A stretch of 55,200 bases of DNA from an uncultured Clostridia bacterium (GCA_934487205.1 CAKSRS010000007.1:1-55200); one strand, 5' to 3'; numbered from the stretch's first letter, positions 7,559-18,072 are shown. Program-made: numbers and translations. The notes: a model not told the origin generated them from the letters alone.

Positions 7559-10459
7559 TTATTTTGCCGGATATACTTCTGCATCAATTTTCGGGAGAAT
7601 GTTTGTAAGGTCACTCCACAGGAATGACTTTACTGTTTCGCCTTCGCCGAGTGTTCCCGTATTGTATTCCTTCACTTGCTGTTCACTCAATTTTGAGATA
7701 TCCTCGGTATGAATATCACCTACAACCGAATAGTTCTTATCAAACTTAATAACAATCCAAACACCTGTTGCACCCGGGTTAAACTTACCGATTGCCTTAA
7801 CCCCGTTTGCCGTATCAAAATCAACGGTTGCATACTCAATTTTCGCACCATCCGAAACATTAGTTAATGTCTGTTTGCTTTCACTTGTGCTGTATTTATT
7901 TGCTTTCAAATAGTCGATAACATTGTTTGCTTTTACGGTGTAAACAGCGTCAACATTCGGTTCTGTATCAGTATATGTGCCGTTTTCAACGTCCTCTGCT
8001 ATACGATTGCCGTTCTTGTACACATCATATGTTACATAGCCTTCGTTTGCCATATCCCATGTAACATTTGTTGCATTCGCACCTGCGTCATATGTCGCAT
8101 TGACAACCGGTGCTTTTACATTGTAAATCGCCATGTTATCTAAATGAATACCGTAATCAGCTGCGTCCTTATCTCCGTTTGTTTCCGTTCCGTCCGCAAC
8201 ATACACAAGTCCTGCACCCGTGAAATACTTAAAGTCAATCGGTCTTGATGTTGTTGTTCCCAAGTTGTTCAAATCCGTACTCATTGTGTAAATTTTCCGG
8301 TTATATCCGTCATTGATGTTTTTAAACGCCGAAAGCGGGACATTGACAGTTACCCAATTATCTTTTATCACCTTTGAAACATCAATAAAGTCACTCAGTT
8401 TAACAAGCACATAATTGCTTGTTTTGTATACCTGACCGCCGTTGTTAAAGTAAACTTGCGAATCTTTTCCGTCACTAACCATTACATACAGATGATTAAG
8501 AATATTATCCTTATTACTGTCAGCATAAGCATTATTGCCGCTGTATTTCATTTCAAATGCCAACGCGGCAGTATCTGCCATTTCGGAAAAATCAAAAGCT
8601 GCTTGGTGATTAAACTCGTCTTTTGTTGTATTAACTAAGGACATTTGAACGCCATGAAGATTGTCATTGAACAATTTTTCAGCCGATATTTTATACTCTT
8701 CATTGGTCAAGTTACTTTCCAATGTCGATTTATTGAATCTGCTTGGTTCAATTTTCAAAACAACTTCTTTATCCTTTCCGGAACGTTCTGTAGGACAATT
8801 ATCCAAATTGTATGATTTACCATATACATTGGCATAATCAAGCAGACCGCCCATATAATAATTTGCAAAATCTTTCGGCGTTGCTGTCAGATTATATTTT
8901 TCATTAAATTCACCTGTTGCGGTATCTCTGTCTGTTATTAATGCATAATAGTCATATCCCTGCCATGCAATAAGATTGCCGTTTACAAACAAATCAAGCA
9001 CCTTAGTATTTTTTTCAGGATCGAGACCTGCTCCGGTTTCAACTTCATTTGATTTCACGCTGTCTAATTGCAGCGTCTTTATAGAAGTTAATGCATCAAG
9101 CTCATTCCAGCCCCTACGCTGATCATACAGTTTCTGTCCATGCGCAACAACATAATATGTTGCATTTCTGCTGCTGATTTTATCAGTATAGCTAAGTGCA
9201 GCAGAATTCTGTACTTCCTTGCCGTTTTTGTAAACAGAATATGTGATATTTTCTGTCAAATTATCGTCAGAAAGCAATTTATAGTATGTGCCCTGTGATC
9301 TCTGCGATTCTCTATAAGTATTTGCTGTATCAGTACTTGTGTATGTTTCATCTGACCAAACTTTGCTGTTAAAGCTTGTATCTGCATTTACAGCGTCCCA
9401 GTTGATTGTAACCTGACCGCCTTGCTCTGTTTTTGCTATTGTCGGTGCAAGAACCTGTTCCATTGATATATTGCCTATAAGTACGTTAAATACTTTGTTA
9501 TAATCCGTATCCTCCTTATATGCCGTTGTGTCGTTCGGAGCTATCCATACAAGACCGATTCCGCCAAAGTATTTAAAATCAATGCCTCTTTCAGCTTGCG
9601 CCCCATTATTTATCATCGTCTTTACGTTGTAGTTATATTTATCCTTTTGAATTTCACTAAAAGCACTCATAGGAATTTTTACCGCGTGCCAGTCATTATA
9701 GCTGAGTGAGTCAAAATCGCTCAGTTTAACCGCAACATAGTTTTGGTTGCCTCGCATATCCGGGGTGTTCCCATTACTTTCTTCTGTCTTATACCACCAC
9801 TCATGACCATATTGTGCGTCCCAGCAGAGTACATAAAGATTATCAAAGAACTCTTTGTTTATTTCTTCTGATGCACTTTCATTTCTTCTGAGGTTATATT
9901 CCATAGTGAAATATCCGCCGTTAACTTTGCTGCTGAAATCAAAGTAACTTCTTCCCCATTTATCACTCGTATTATAATATATATTTGACGTCATTCCGAC
10001 CATCAAATTGTCCGAAATTATTTTGTCAGTCCTCTCGTTTGCACCTGCAAGCGACTTATATGGGTTAATATTCAAGCCGTACAAATACTTTTCATCTGTA
10101 AAAAATCTCCCCTGTGCACCATTGGCCGGACTCATCGAGAAGTAACTCTTTATATAAGGATCCAGTGCATTCTCATCCGATAACTTCTTTATATCAGCAT
10201 CTTGGAAATTTGTAAAATTTTCTGTGTAGTTTATACGAGTATTATCCGTCGCTTTATAGATGTCGCCATAAAAATTACTTATTTCTTCTGCATCATAATG
10301 CCATGGATTATTCTGTCCGTCAAATAAAACAGCTACATGCGTACCCGGAAGTGTTGCCGCGGGTGTTTCTTCCGCATGAACATTCGGGATAACGACGAGT
10401 GAGGCTGTCATGGATACTGCCATTACTGTGGACAATAGCTTTTTTACATTTAATTTCAT
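7559..10459 (-). CDS. secreted multidomain carbohydrate-binding-like protein without a recognisable catalytic domain
   Basis: About 966 residues from the preferred start; a start at 10471 would add four. It has a signal peptide ending near Val-His-Ala. Two copies of a beta-sandwich module (roughly residues 150-350 and 600-770) share a Val-Lys-Leu-Ser-Asp-Phe strand, a Trp, an Ile-Pro-x-Ser-Ala-Phe strand, an Asp-Phe-Lys-Tyr-Phe turn and a final Asn-Ile/Asp-Asn segment. This pattern resembles CBM11-type or galactose-binding folds. Each is followed by a fibronectin-III-like segment with Tyr-x-Val-Tyr-Lys-Asn-Gly. The last ~90 residues form a domain ending Phe-Leu-Trp-Ser and Pro that recurs in the esterase and beta-helix proteins. 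No SLH domain or acid pair is visible. It probably binds the polysaccharide outside the cell. Confidence 0.6.
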   Translation of the reverse strand: MKLNVKKLLSTVMAVSMTASLVVIPNVHAEETPAATLPGTHVAVLFDGQNNPWHYDAEEISNFYGDIYKATDNTRINYTENFTNFQDADIKKLSDENALDPYIKSYFSMSPANGAQGRFFTDEKYLYGLNINPYKSLAGANERTDKIISDNLMVGMTSNIYYNTSDKWGRSYFDFSSKVNGGYFTMEYNLRRNESASEEINKEFFDNLYVLCWDAQYGHEWWYKTEESNGNTPDMRGNQNYVAVKLSDFDSLSYNDWHAVKIPMSAFSEIQKDKYNYNVKTMINNGAQAERGIDFKYFGGIGLVWIAPNDTTAYKEDTDYNKVFNVLIGNISMEQVLAPTIAKTEQGGQVTINWDAVNADTSFNSKVWSDETYTSTDTANTYRESQRSQGTYYKLLSDDNLTENITYSVYKNGKEVQNSAALSYTDKISSRNATYYVVAHGQKLYDQRRGWNELDALTSIKTLQLDSVKSNEVETGAGLDPEKNTKVLDLFVNGNLIAWQGYDYYALITDRDTATGEFNEKYNLTATPKDFANYYMGGLLDYANVYGKSYNLDNCPTERSGKDKEVVLKIEPSRFNKSTLESNLTNEEYKISAEKLFNDNLHGVQMSLVNTTKDEFNHQAAFDFSEMADTAALAFEMKYSGNNAYADSNKDNILNHLYVMVSDGKDSQVYFNNGGQVYKTSNYVLVKLSDFIDVSKVIKDNWVTVNVPLSAFKNINDGYNRKIYTMSTDLNNLGTTTSRPIDFKYFTGAGLVYVADGTETNGDKDAADYGIHLDNMAIYNVKAPVVNATYDAGANATNVTWDMANEGYVTYDVYKNGNRIAEDVENGTYTDTEPNVDAVYTVKANNVIDYLKANKYSTSESKQTLTNVSDGAKIEYATVDFDTANGVKAIGKFNPGATGVWIVIKFDKNYSVVGDIHTEDISKLSEQQVKEYNTGTLGEGETVKSFLWSDLTNILPKIDAEVYPAK

Positions 10460-10479
10460 ATTGTTAACCATTCCTTTCC

Positions 10480-10518
10480 GTGCCTTAAGGCACTAAACCC
10501 GGGCTGAGTCTGTCAGCT
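10480..10518. repeat. two intercistronic hairpins
   Basis: A perfect 14-bp palindrome (GTGCCTTAAGGCAC, 10480-10493) and a second short stem (GCTGA/TCAGC, 10504-10518) fill the gap between the SGNH esterase gene and the modular binding protein gene. The palindrome sits just upstream of the latter's ribosome binding site and might influence its translation. Confidence 0.5.
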
Positions 10519-10527
10519 CGTTTTTCG

Positions 10528-11814
10528 TTAATTTAAAGAAAGAGTCCTTACCAAAACATCGTTTTGGCTGTTGCCGATTTTCACGGTGTATTCTCCGTCG
10601 CCCAAGTTTGCGGCAAAGCTGTACGCTCCGTCTAAGCCGCTTTTAACCTGGTCGGCAAATACAATTTTGCCTTCTGCATTGCGCACAAGCATCGTCACAT
10701 TTGAACCCGGTATAAAACTTGTACCGCGTACAATTGAAACTCCGGCTGAATTTCTTGCCGTTTCAAAAAGCGATAAGTTTCTTCCTGCCGATATCGGCTC
10801 CTGCGACTCCCATGTCAACACCTTTACGCTGTCTGCCCCAAACTCGTCTGCCCATGCAAGGCTGACATCACACGATGTGTCATAGTCAATCGCAGCAGAT
10901 ACTTTTTTAACCTTAATCATTTTCCCGCCTTTGTACGCCGCAACGAACAAATCAAAAGCGTCATAGCTGTAATCACTTGAGATTGTCAGGTGATTTTTGC
11001 CGTCCTTTATTACAGGGTCAAAATTCAGGTGATCTGCCTTTAGTCGTTTTTGCACCAGCTGCGCAGCCTTCAAGTACGTTCCCTTATTAAGGTGTATGCT
11101 GTCCGACGTTCCGGAAAGATCCATCGGCATCATTTGTTCAAGATCAATTAGCCTGACATCGTTTTCCGACGCAACTTCGCGTACTGCCGTGTTCACCATA
11201 TCAGTCATGATCGTTGCTGATGCTGCATGCGGTGTTGTCATAACATACAATTCCGGTTTGTTGTCAAGAGCTTTGTATTCATCAATCAAATGCTTGTATC
11301 CGGCTTTAAACGCTTTTTCCCATTTTTCCTCGCTGAAAGTACCATCGCTATTTGTGTAGCCGCTTGCAATTGCCATACCTTGGTTGGAGTCGTTCGTACC
11401 AAACATCATTATAACAACGTCCGGTCGACAAGAAAGACTCGTGCTATGGTGATTTTGTGCCGCTATTGCGGCATTGTCCGCCCAATAGGTTGTAGCACCG
11501 TCTCCATTATCGTAAACGTATCCGCTTCCCGCAATTACCGACGCTCCGCCCATTCCAAAGTTTTTGACATCAAAATTGTTTTTTCCCAGATACTCCTGCA
11601 AGCGTGTCGGATATGAAAATTGTGCCCATTCTTCGGCTGTGTCATCACGATTTTCATCGTACGACTCCCAACTGGCAAATGTTCCGAAAGTTATGCTGTC
11701 ACCAACACAGGCGATAACTTTCTTATCCCAGCGTGCATACCCGGGAATCTGCAACGCAAACGCTGTCGACATGGCAAGTATAAATGCTGCTGCTTTTTTA
11801 ATGGTTTTTAACAT
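10528..11814 (-). CDS. secreted SGNH/GDSL hydrolase with C-terminal beta module
   Basis: A 428-residue exported protein with a signal peptide (to about Ala27) and an AGGAGG site upstream. SGNH blocks are complete: Gly-Asp-Ser40-Ile, Gly-Met-Gly-Gly near 87-90, Gly-Thr-Asn141-Asp, and Asp238-x-x-His241. This is a GDSI-type enzyme with shorter spacing than the CE12-like gene nearby, so it is a different esterase subfamily. The last ~70 residues form a beta module with Ala-Asp-Gln-Val-Lys-Ser and Asp-Gly-x-Tyr-Ser-Phe, which recurs at the N-termini of two neighbours. It likely removes acetyl or other ester groups from the same polysaccharide. Its substrate cannot be told from sequence. Confidence 0.8.
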   Translation of the reverse strand: MLKTIKKAAAFILAMSTAFALQIPGYARWDKKVIACVGDSITFGTFASWESYDENRDDTAEEWAQFSYPTRLQEYLGKNNFDVKNFGMGGASVIAGSGYVYDNGDGATTYWADNAAIAAQNHHSTSLSCRPDVVIMMFGTNDSNQGMAIASGYTNSDGTFSEEKWEKAFKAGYKHLIDEYKALDNKPELYVMTTPHAASATIMTDMVNTAVREVASENDVRLIDLEQMMPMDLSGTSDSIHLNKGTYLKAAQLVQKRLKADHLNFDPVIKDGKNHLTISSDYSYDAFDLFVAAYKGGKMIKVKKVSAAIDYDTSCDVSLAWADEFGADSVKVLTWESQEPISAGRNLSLFETARNSAGVSIVRGTSFIPGSNVTMLVRNAEGKIVFADQVKSGLDGAYSFAANLGDGEYTVKIGNSQNDVLVRTLSLN

Positions 11815-11841
11815 GCTGTTCCTCCTTTTTTATATATTTTC

Positions 11842-11876
11842 AACATCCACCGCCGAAAAATCGACGGGAGGGTGTT
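11842..11876. repeat. intercistronic hairpin
   Basis: An interrupted stem of about 13 pairs (AACA.CC.CC and GG.GG.TGTT arms with a CGA/TCG closing stem and an A/T-rich loop) lies between the SLH hydrolase gene and the SGNH gene. No T-tract follows on the minus strand. It is another member of the series of hairpins in the gaps of this operon. Confidence 0.5.
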
Positions 11877-11883
11877 AAATTCA

Positions 11884-14800
11884 TTAATTCCACAAAATAT
11901 TGTAGAGTGTTATTGCTGCATCTGCTCTTTTTACAGGTGCGTCGGGTGATGAAATCTGTTCCTTTGTCAGGCAGCCCCAATAAATAAGCTTTTGCAGTGC
12001 CTGGTAATATTCGGTGTCGTTTGCATCTACACCGGCAACATCGGATAAATCAACATCCTTCCAGACGGTTTTCGGTCTATCCTCGATTTTCGGTGTCGTG
12101 TCATATACATGCTTAAGCGTCTGCGATTTTGCAAGATAGATTGCGTAATCACGGAACGTCAGCTTATCTGCCGGACGGAATTTGTTGCTTTCATCATCTT
12201 CCTGTGTCGTAATTCCGCGAGCTTTCATACTTCCGGCATATGCATATGAGAAATCCGTCTTTTCCAAATCTTCATAGTTTTCCTCAAACTCCTTTTTCTG
12301 CAGCATTGAAACCGTAAGAAGTTTCGAGAAATCACCCCTTGTTATTGCTTTATCCGGTGAGAATGTACTCTCACCTGTTCCGCAAATATAATCTTGCAGA
12401 ACCATGCGCTCTACCTTGCGAGTATCTTCAAAACTGTAATCCTGCATATCATCAAACATAGCCTTGCGCTCTATCTGCTTGAACTCAATATGTTCATTCT
12501 GGGTACGAGTAAATCCTCTTCCCGTTTTCTTTATCAAATAAAGCGGTGTTTGGTCTGCAAGTGACATTTTAAAGCTTGCATAACCTTCAGGCGTTCTGGT
12601 TACCTCAACCTTACCCTTTTCTCTGCCGCTTTCTGTCAGCATATAAACCTCAACAGGCTCTTTTGTTTTAAGGGTAATTGTTCCGGTAATCTGCTCAACC
12701 AGCGTGTTGTCGGACAGCATTACGCCGTCTTTCAATTTAAGTTTGTCACCTACCGTCACCAAATCTTCTCCCCAGCACTGACCTTCCGCAGTAATCAACA
12801 CTTCGTCCGCATTCCATATCGGCTCATATGAGGTTGAACTTGCATAAACTGTACCGTGTTCATTATCAATATTTATAATAACATCGTCAAGTTCAATATC
12901 CTTGCCGGAAATATATCCGCTCGCAACCTGTGTGCGTTCGGTATTTATCTTCATTATCGCGTTCTGTCTGTCCGAGCTGATTTGTCCGTTTGACGAGATA
13001 AACGGTGTACCCGCCTCAAGCGTCTTTTTATATCTGTACAAAACATCATCATTGTTCACATCGGGGTCATATTCGACAGAGTCATACATTCTCCCGCTTC
13101 TTCCAATCAATGCCATTTCTCCGAAATACAACGGATAATCCTTATCACCGGGTTTATCTTTCCACCAATACAAATTCTCATCAAGTTCATAATTCGGGTC
13201 ATTTGCGTCATTGTCTGTCACACGTCGATAAAATCCGTCATCCACCTGCTTTACATCATTACGCAAATTCATCATTGCCGCAGCGGCAAATGACGTCGCC
13301 ATTATCGGGTTTTCGTCCGAATTGAATATGAAAGTGAATCTTGATACAGGATTAGTGTATCTCAGCCGCTCAAATGCACCGTCAGGTGATGTTGAATACC
13401 CTCCGCCGAATGCATACAAGAATGGGTTGAAATTATACATTGACGAGAATGCCGACATTATTGCCAATCCCTCATGCGTTATAGGTGTAAAAGTTGAATT
13501 CCACTCCGAAATAGTCAACGGTTTTTTATAAGTTTGACCATTGCAGGGTAGGGAAAGGAGTCCCACGCCCTTTGTTGTCAGCGACGGTTTCAGCCAATGC
13601 TCCGCCTTAAGGCTTATGTTTGATCCCATAAATGAGCCGTCATAGTTTCCGTTATTATATTCATGACGGTCAATAAATTGTGTATTATTCGCCAAACAAT
13701 ATCCTTGCGTATGTAGCATTCCGCCTATTATTCCCTGCCAGTCCGTCATTCCGCTGACAAGTACTTTAAATCCTTCATCCCGTATTGCTTGTATACGTCT
13801 TTGATAGTATTTTGCCTGAATGTCGTTATAGCATCGCAGCGTGTCTGATACACGTTTGTCACTAAAGTTTCCGTCATTGGTAAATTCTCGCATGGAATAT
13901 ACATTTACGGTTCCGTCTTCTAATGATTCATCATCTGTCAAATCTTTTTTACCTTCCTGTGACCACGCTGCACGCAAATCCTCTGTTGAGGTGTAGCGTT
14001 CGCGCAGCCAATCGTTTAATAGTCCGCGCAGCTCCTTACGATAAAAATCACCGCCCGTCAGATAGCTTGAACCAAGAAAATGAAATTCATTGTGCAAAAG
14101 CAGCATTGCAAGCGCATCATCGTCTCCGATTTTACACTCTGTATACGGATTATACCAGTTTAAAATCATGCTCGTCTGCTTAATCTGCATCTCAATTAAA
14201 TGTTCATCAAATACACCCGGGCCGTTTCGCCAGCCTGCCTGTTCAACAGCGTTATATTCCATAACATTATCATTTTCATATGCCCTTTGCGCTGTCGATG
14301 AAGTGTCAATCAAATAGTAAATACCATTTTGCTTTAGTTGATATAATAAATAACAAAATGTATTCATCATTTTAGTGTCAAGCTTTTTTATACTCCGAAT
14401 GCTACTCGTACCTCTGCCATCTGTTCTGGGAATACCAAAAATACCCGCCCTTCCGTCAAAATTATGGTCAATGATATGAAAACGGACAAGATTAAACCCG
14501 CTCATGGCAAGTTTTTTTGCAAGCATTTGCGCATCATATTCTGTTAGGGGAAAAGCCGCCTCTGTTACAATGTTTGTTCCCCAAAATCGCGTTGGCGTAC
14601 CGTCTTCAAAGGCAAAATTGCCTGTTTCATCGACAATCACTCTGCCATGCTTTCCGGCAGGAGCCTCGATAAATTTTGAACAATCTAGCGGCGTTCCTTC
14701 GACCATTTCAGCACGTTGGCCGCGATACCTATACCATCCGGTGGTATCCGGCGAACGATCTTCATCATGTGTTTCTATTTCAGGGAAAATCGGTCCTACA

Positions 14801-15501
14801 TCGGTCAGCGTTACCGCCGCAATCATCATGTACGCTCCCATTCCGCTGGTCTTTGCCGTGATATTCTTGATAACTTTTCCCGGCTGTGGATTATCACATG
14901 CATATGCACCCCACGAAACGCCGTCACTACTGCCGTTTGCACCTGTCCATGCTGCCCTCAGGCGTTCCGTCTCCGGTGGTCCCCACCAGTCATAAATGTC
15001 TTTTCCGCCAATTAATTCTACTGTAGATTCGGTACCGTCTTCATACTCAAAAACATAATACCCAATAACCTCGCCATTTGTACACCACGCTGCATTATGC
15101 AGAAAATATACTCCCGCAGCGGTTGAGTTCACTGGGATTGTCGCCTGAACCGGATATCCCGGGTCATTCTGTCCACGCAGTACAATACAATTTTTACCAT
15201 TATTTTTGTCTTTGTCAACGAAATCAAAATCTATACCAATGAGGTTATGTTTTCCGACCAAATCAAAGCAGCTCATGTCATTTGCACTTCCCTGGTTCGT
15301 CCAGCCATAATCATCATCGCCCGCCTTGTCATCGCTCATCCACGAGTTACAAGCCGATGATATATCGATTGTTGTAAAGTGCTGCTCGGTTTTGTCATAT
15401 TCTTCCTGAGAAACCATATGAAATTCCGCACTCGCCGTGCCGGACAATATCGAAAATGCCGTCATCAAGGCTGTAAGCCCCGAAAATAATTTATTTTTCA
15501 T
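11884..15501 (-). CDS. SLH-anchored clan GH-A glycoside hydrolase
   Basis: A 1205-residue exported enzyme with signal peptide (cleavage near Ala25). Residues ~40-235 are a beta-sandwich with many aromatic residues, probably carbohydrate binding. A catalytic region from ~260 begins with a strand reading Phe-Glu-Asp-Gly-Thr-Pro followed by Arg-Phe-Trp-Gly, typical of a group of clan GH-A barrels. Glu472 in a Leu-His-Asn-Glu context is the likely acid/base and Glu666 in Ile-Ser-Glu-Trp-Asn the likely nucleophile. The last ~150 residues contain two to three SLH motifs (Phe-Arg-Pro-Ala, Asp-Phe-Ser-Lys-Leu-Leu) for cell wall attachment. It has a good AGGTGG site and starts 12 bp after the previous SLH gene. 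The exact GH family and substrate are not identified. Confidence 0.78.
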   Translation of the reverse strand: MKNKLFSGLTALMTAFSILSGTASAEFHMVSQEEYDKTEQHFTTIDISSACNSWMSDDKAGDDDYGWTNQGSANDMSCFDLVGKHNLIGIDFDFVDKDKNNGKNCIVLRGQNDPGYPVQATIPVNSTAAGVYFLHNAAWCTNGEVIGYYVFEYEDGTESTVELIGGKDIYDWWGPPETERLRAAWTGANGSSDGVSWGAYACDNPQPGKVIKNITAKTSGMGAYMMIAAVTLTDVGPIFPEIETHDEDRSPDTTGWYRYRGQRAEMVEGTPLDCSKFIEAPAGKHGRVIVDETGNFAFEDGTPTRFWGTNIVTEAAFPLTEYDAQMLAKKLAMSGFNLVRFHIIDHNFDGRAGIFGIPRTDGRGTSSIRSIKKLDTKMMNTFCYLLYQLKQNGIYYLIDTSSTAQRAYENDNVMEYNAVEQAGWRNGPGVFDEHLIEMQIKQTSMILNWYNPYTECKIGDDDALAMLLLHNEFHFLGSSYLTGGDFYRKELRGLLNDWLRERYTSTEDLRAAWSQEGKKDLTDDESLEDGTVNVYSMREFTNDGNFSDKRVSDTLRCYNDIQAKYYQRRIQAIRDEGFKVLVSGMTDWQGIIGGMLHTQGYCLANNTQFIDRHEYNNGNYDGSFMGSNISLKAEHWLKPSLTTKGVGLLSLPCNGQTYKKPLTISEWNSTFTPITHEGLAIMSAFSSMYNFNPFLYAFGGGYSTSPDGAFERLRYTNPVSRFTFIFNSDENPIMATSFAAAAMMNLRNDVKQVDDGFYRRVTDNDANDPNYELDENLYWWKDKPGDKDYPLYFGEMALIGRSGRMYDSVEYDPDVNNDDVLYRYKKTLEAGTPFISSNGQISSDRQNAIMKINTERTQVASGYISGKDIELDDVIINIDNEHGTVYASSTSYEPIWNADEVLITAEGQCWGEDLVTVGDKLKLKDGVMLSDNTLVEQITGTITLKTKEPVEVYMLTESGREKGKVEVTRTPEGYASFKMSLADQTPLYLIKKTGRGFTRTQNEHIEFKQIERKAMFDDMQDYSFEDTRKVERMVLQDYICGTGESTFSPDKAITRGDFSKLLTVSMLQKKEFEENYEDLEKTDFSYAYAGSMKARGITTQEDDESNKFRPADKLTFRDYAIYLAKSQTLKHVYDTTPKIEDRPKTVWKDVDLSDVAGVDANDTEYYQALQKLIYWGCLTKEQISSPDAPVKRADAAITLYNILWN

Positions 15502-15513
15502 CTGCCCACCTCA

Positions 15514-18072
15514 CTATTCGTCTGTTTCATAATAGATACTGGAAATAGAATATCTCATATTTGTCTGGTCCGTAGAAATTGAAAAAATACACGGTATACC
15601 ACGAGGTACATTTTCAATAGCGCCTTCTGTTGTGTCACACTCTACAACCGTCTTTCCGCCACTTTTTACCTTCCATATATTCATGTAATCGTAGAACATG
15701 AATACTTCTGTAGGCTCTCCTCCTATTTCAAACTGTATTGCATAATTATTTCTGAATAGTATTTTATCCGCTCTGAATATACCTCTCGTCGATGCTGGTG
15801 TGTATACATCAGTCTGCCATTCTGACATCGGCTTAGACCAATCATATTTGTTATGAATATGAATGGGGTGATCGCCAAGGTATCCGTATGAATAATTTAT
15901 CCACATTCCGCGTTTCAGACCGTTGCTTACAACATCTGCCTGCGACAATCTGAATTTATTTTCCGCTCCGCTTGCCTGTATTACAACTTCGTACTCGTTG
16001 GTGCCGTCGCTGTCAACAAGACTCAAGCTCTTGATAAAACCGGCATTGTCATTTTTATAGCCAAAATTATCGGTTATATTGGTCAGCATTACAATGTTCG
16101 GGAATGGATTGTTTCTCTTATCAAAGTCACACGTCATTATAACCGGATTACTTTGATCGGCAGAAAAATTGCACATATTTGTTCCATAATTCATCATCTT
16201 AACCTGGAATCCGTCTTTATCCCGATAAAGCGCAAAGATAAGAGAATTAGCAAAATAGATGCCGTTTATATATGGACTTCCGTAATCGGTAAACTGATCC
16301 GTAACTTTCATAACGGTATCAAAATATTCAATATGGCTTATTTTTTTGATTTCAAATTTGTTGTTAAGCTCAAATTGGAATACGCCACGTCCGCTTAAAT
16401 CCGATGCAACGCTTTTTGCATAGTCAAAATCAATCGAATCACTTGCAAGTTTCTTTGCCACTTTATATTCCTTTATTCCATTAGAGCCGCTCAGCTTATA
16501 CAAGCGCATTGTACGGTCTTCGCCGTCATCATCATATGCCTTTACAACAACTCCGTAAAATGTATAGTCATCATGCTCTTTTTCATCAGGCATAATATAT
16601 CTTACTTTCATATTATCGTCAATGAATATTTTTGCATTGTGACCAACCGCGTCATAAACCGGCTTACCGATACGGTATGAATCGGTATTGTGATCATAGA
16701 CATACGGTCCGAATTTTCCGTTATACTCATATGTTGTATCGCCCAATACCAATTCATCATCGCTTGTTCTTTCTAACAATCCTTCTGCTGTACGTGTAGA
16801 CGCAACTATAATAAACTTTTCCTTATCCCCGGACGTATCCTTCCAATAGTCAAAAAGCATATCCGGCTTTAAGTCGGTCATTTCGTAATGCAGTACGCCG
16901 TCAATTATAATTACTACTTCACCGTACTTCGAAATTCCCGATATTTTGTTGTCGTTTGTGTCTTGCCAGATGTATTTTAGCATATCGTTATCGGCACGAT
17001 AGATAATTCCGCCTTCTTCAAGATCATACATGTCAAGAACCGTTATCTTCTTACCGGACATAACAACCTTAGCAAAGCAGTTTATAGGCTTTATGGCAGT
17101 GTTAGTTACTATTTCACCGTTGTAACGTATCAAAGCATTGTCATCAAGCAAATATGACTTCCCGTCGTTAGTCAGTTTTACCCGCTTTATCGCTGAAACC
17201 GGATATTTGCTGTCCGTCGACGTATTATTTACTTCACATATAAAGTCATAGCAAGTCTCAAAATCGCGCAGGCGTTCCACATAGTACACAATTTCATCAT
17301 CAAGACCTACATAGATATAAACCGTTTGGTATGACAATTCATTCAGTACAACATATTTGCTTACACGGTATGTTTTTGATATAGCATCCTCGCTTACCGT
17401 TATTTTGCGGTCGTTAGCATTATAGCTGTCTACTGTTACTTTTCTTTTTTCAACTCGGAGATAATCCGATAAAATTGTTCTTGATCCATCAGGCTTATAG
17501 CTGTCTGTGCTATATGCATTTTTCATGAGCGGAGCCTCAAGACAGTTATCAATAAGCATTATTAAATCGCCCATCTTGATACGATTGGAACCGGATGTTA
17601 CATTTTTCGTAATTCCTATGTCCTGTGCAATTTTTTTATATCCTGCAGGATATCCTCCGTTTAAGTCCGCTGCCTTTTCGTAACCCATACCGGCAAGCAT
17701 AACTCTAAGTGCCTGTTCATAGCTTACGTATTCATTGGGCAGAAAACTGCCTTCACCATTACCGCGGACAATATCAATCGACGCCGCGGTTACAATGTCC
17801 GAATTATATCGGCTGTTCTCCGTATCGGCAAACGCCGGATTTCCCTGTCCGGCATTTGCCTCATATCCAAAGGCCTTTATGGCCATGGATGTAAATTCGC
17901 CTCTTGATACATACGCCTCCGGGTCAGCGTTAGCGTTTACAATCCCAAATGCCGCCAATCTGCTTACCGCATTGTTATATTTCAGCGTACCCGCTTCATA
18001 AGCGAATACTGCAGTACAGCAGTTCAGTATAACAGCCAGTATCAGGGTTATAACCGTAATTCTTTTCTTCAT
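15514..18072 (-). CDS. SLH-domain surface protein of unknown function
   Basis: I prefer the start at 18072, 8 bases after AAAGGG, giving 852 residues. It has a signal peptide and SLH motifs in the N-terminal ~200 residues (Val-Ser-Arg-Gly-Glu-Phe and a Phe-Leu-Pro-Asn-Glu-Tyr-Val-Ser segment). This is unusual here because the neighbours carry SLH at the C-terminus. The remaining ~650 residues are beta-rich with repeated Tyr/Asp/Lys strands and look like a tandem array of small beta domains. I see no catalytic signature. It lies 8 bp after the large scaffold gene, so the two are probably made together. A cell-wall-attached structural or glycan-contact role is likely but unproven. Confidence 0.7.
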   Translation of the reverse strand: MKKRITVITLILAVILNCCTAVFAYEAGTLKYNNAVSRLAAFGIVNANADPEAYVSRGEFTSMAIKAFGYEANAGQGNPAFADTENSRYNSDIVTAASIDIVRGNGEGSFLPNEYVSYEQALRVMLAGMGYEKAADLNGGYPAGYKKIAQDIGITKNVTSGSNRIKMGDLIMLIDNCLEAPLMKNAYSTDSYKPDGSRTILSDYLRVEKRKVTVDSYNANDRKITVSEDAISKTYRVSKYVVLNELSYQTVYIYVGLDDEIVYYVERLRDFETCYDFICEVNNTSTDSKYPVSAIKRVKLTNDGKSYLLDDNALIRYNGEIVTNTAIKPINCFAKVVMSGKKITVLDMYDLEEGGIIYRADNDMLKYIWQDTNDNKISGISKYGEVVIIIDGVLHYEMTDLKPDMLFDYWKDTSGDKEKFIIVASTRTAEGLLERTSDDELVLGDTTYEYNGKFGPYVYDHNTDSYRIGKPVYDAVGHNAKIFIDDNMKVRYIMPDEKEHDDYTFYGVVVKAYDDDGEDRTMRLYKLSGSNGIKEYKVAKKLASDSIDFDYAKSVASDLSGRGVFQFELNNKFEIKKISHIEYFDTVMKVTDQFTDYGSPYINGIYFANSLIFALYRDKDGFQVKMMNYGTNMCNFSADQSNPVIMTCDFDKRNNPFPNIVMLTNITDNFGYKNDNAGFIKSLSLVDSDGTNEYEVVIQASGAENKFRLSQADVVSNGLKRGMWINYSYGYLGDHPIHIHNKYDWSKPMSEWQTDVYTPASTRGIFRADKILFRNNYAIQFEIGGEPTEVFMFYDYMNIWKVKSGGKTVVECDTTEGAIENVPRGIPCIFSISTDQTNMRYSISSIYYETDE

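Noticed and set aside
14504..14995. Plus-strand open frame of 163 residues opposite the SLH hydrolase gene
   Set aside because: It is the complement of a well supported catalytic domain and shows no domain, ribosome binding site or operon context.
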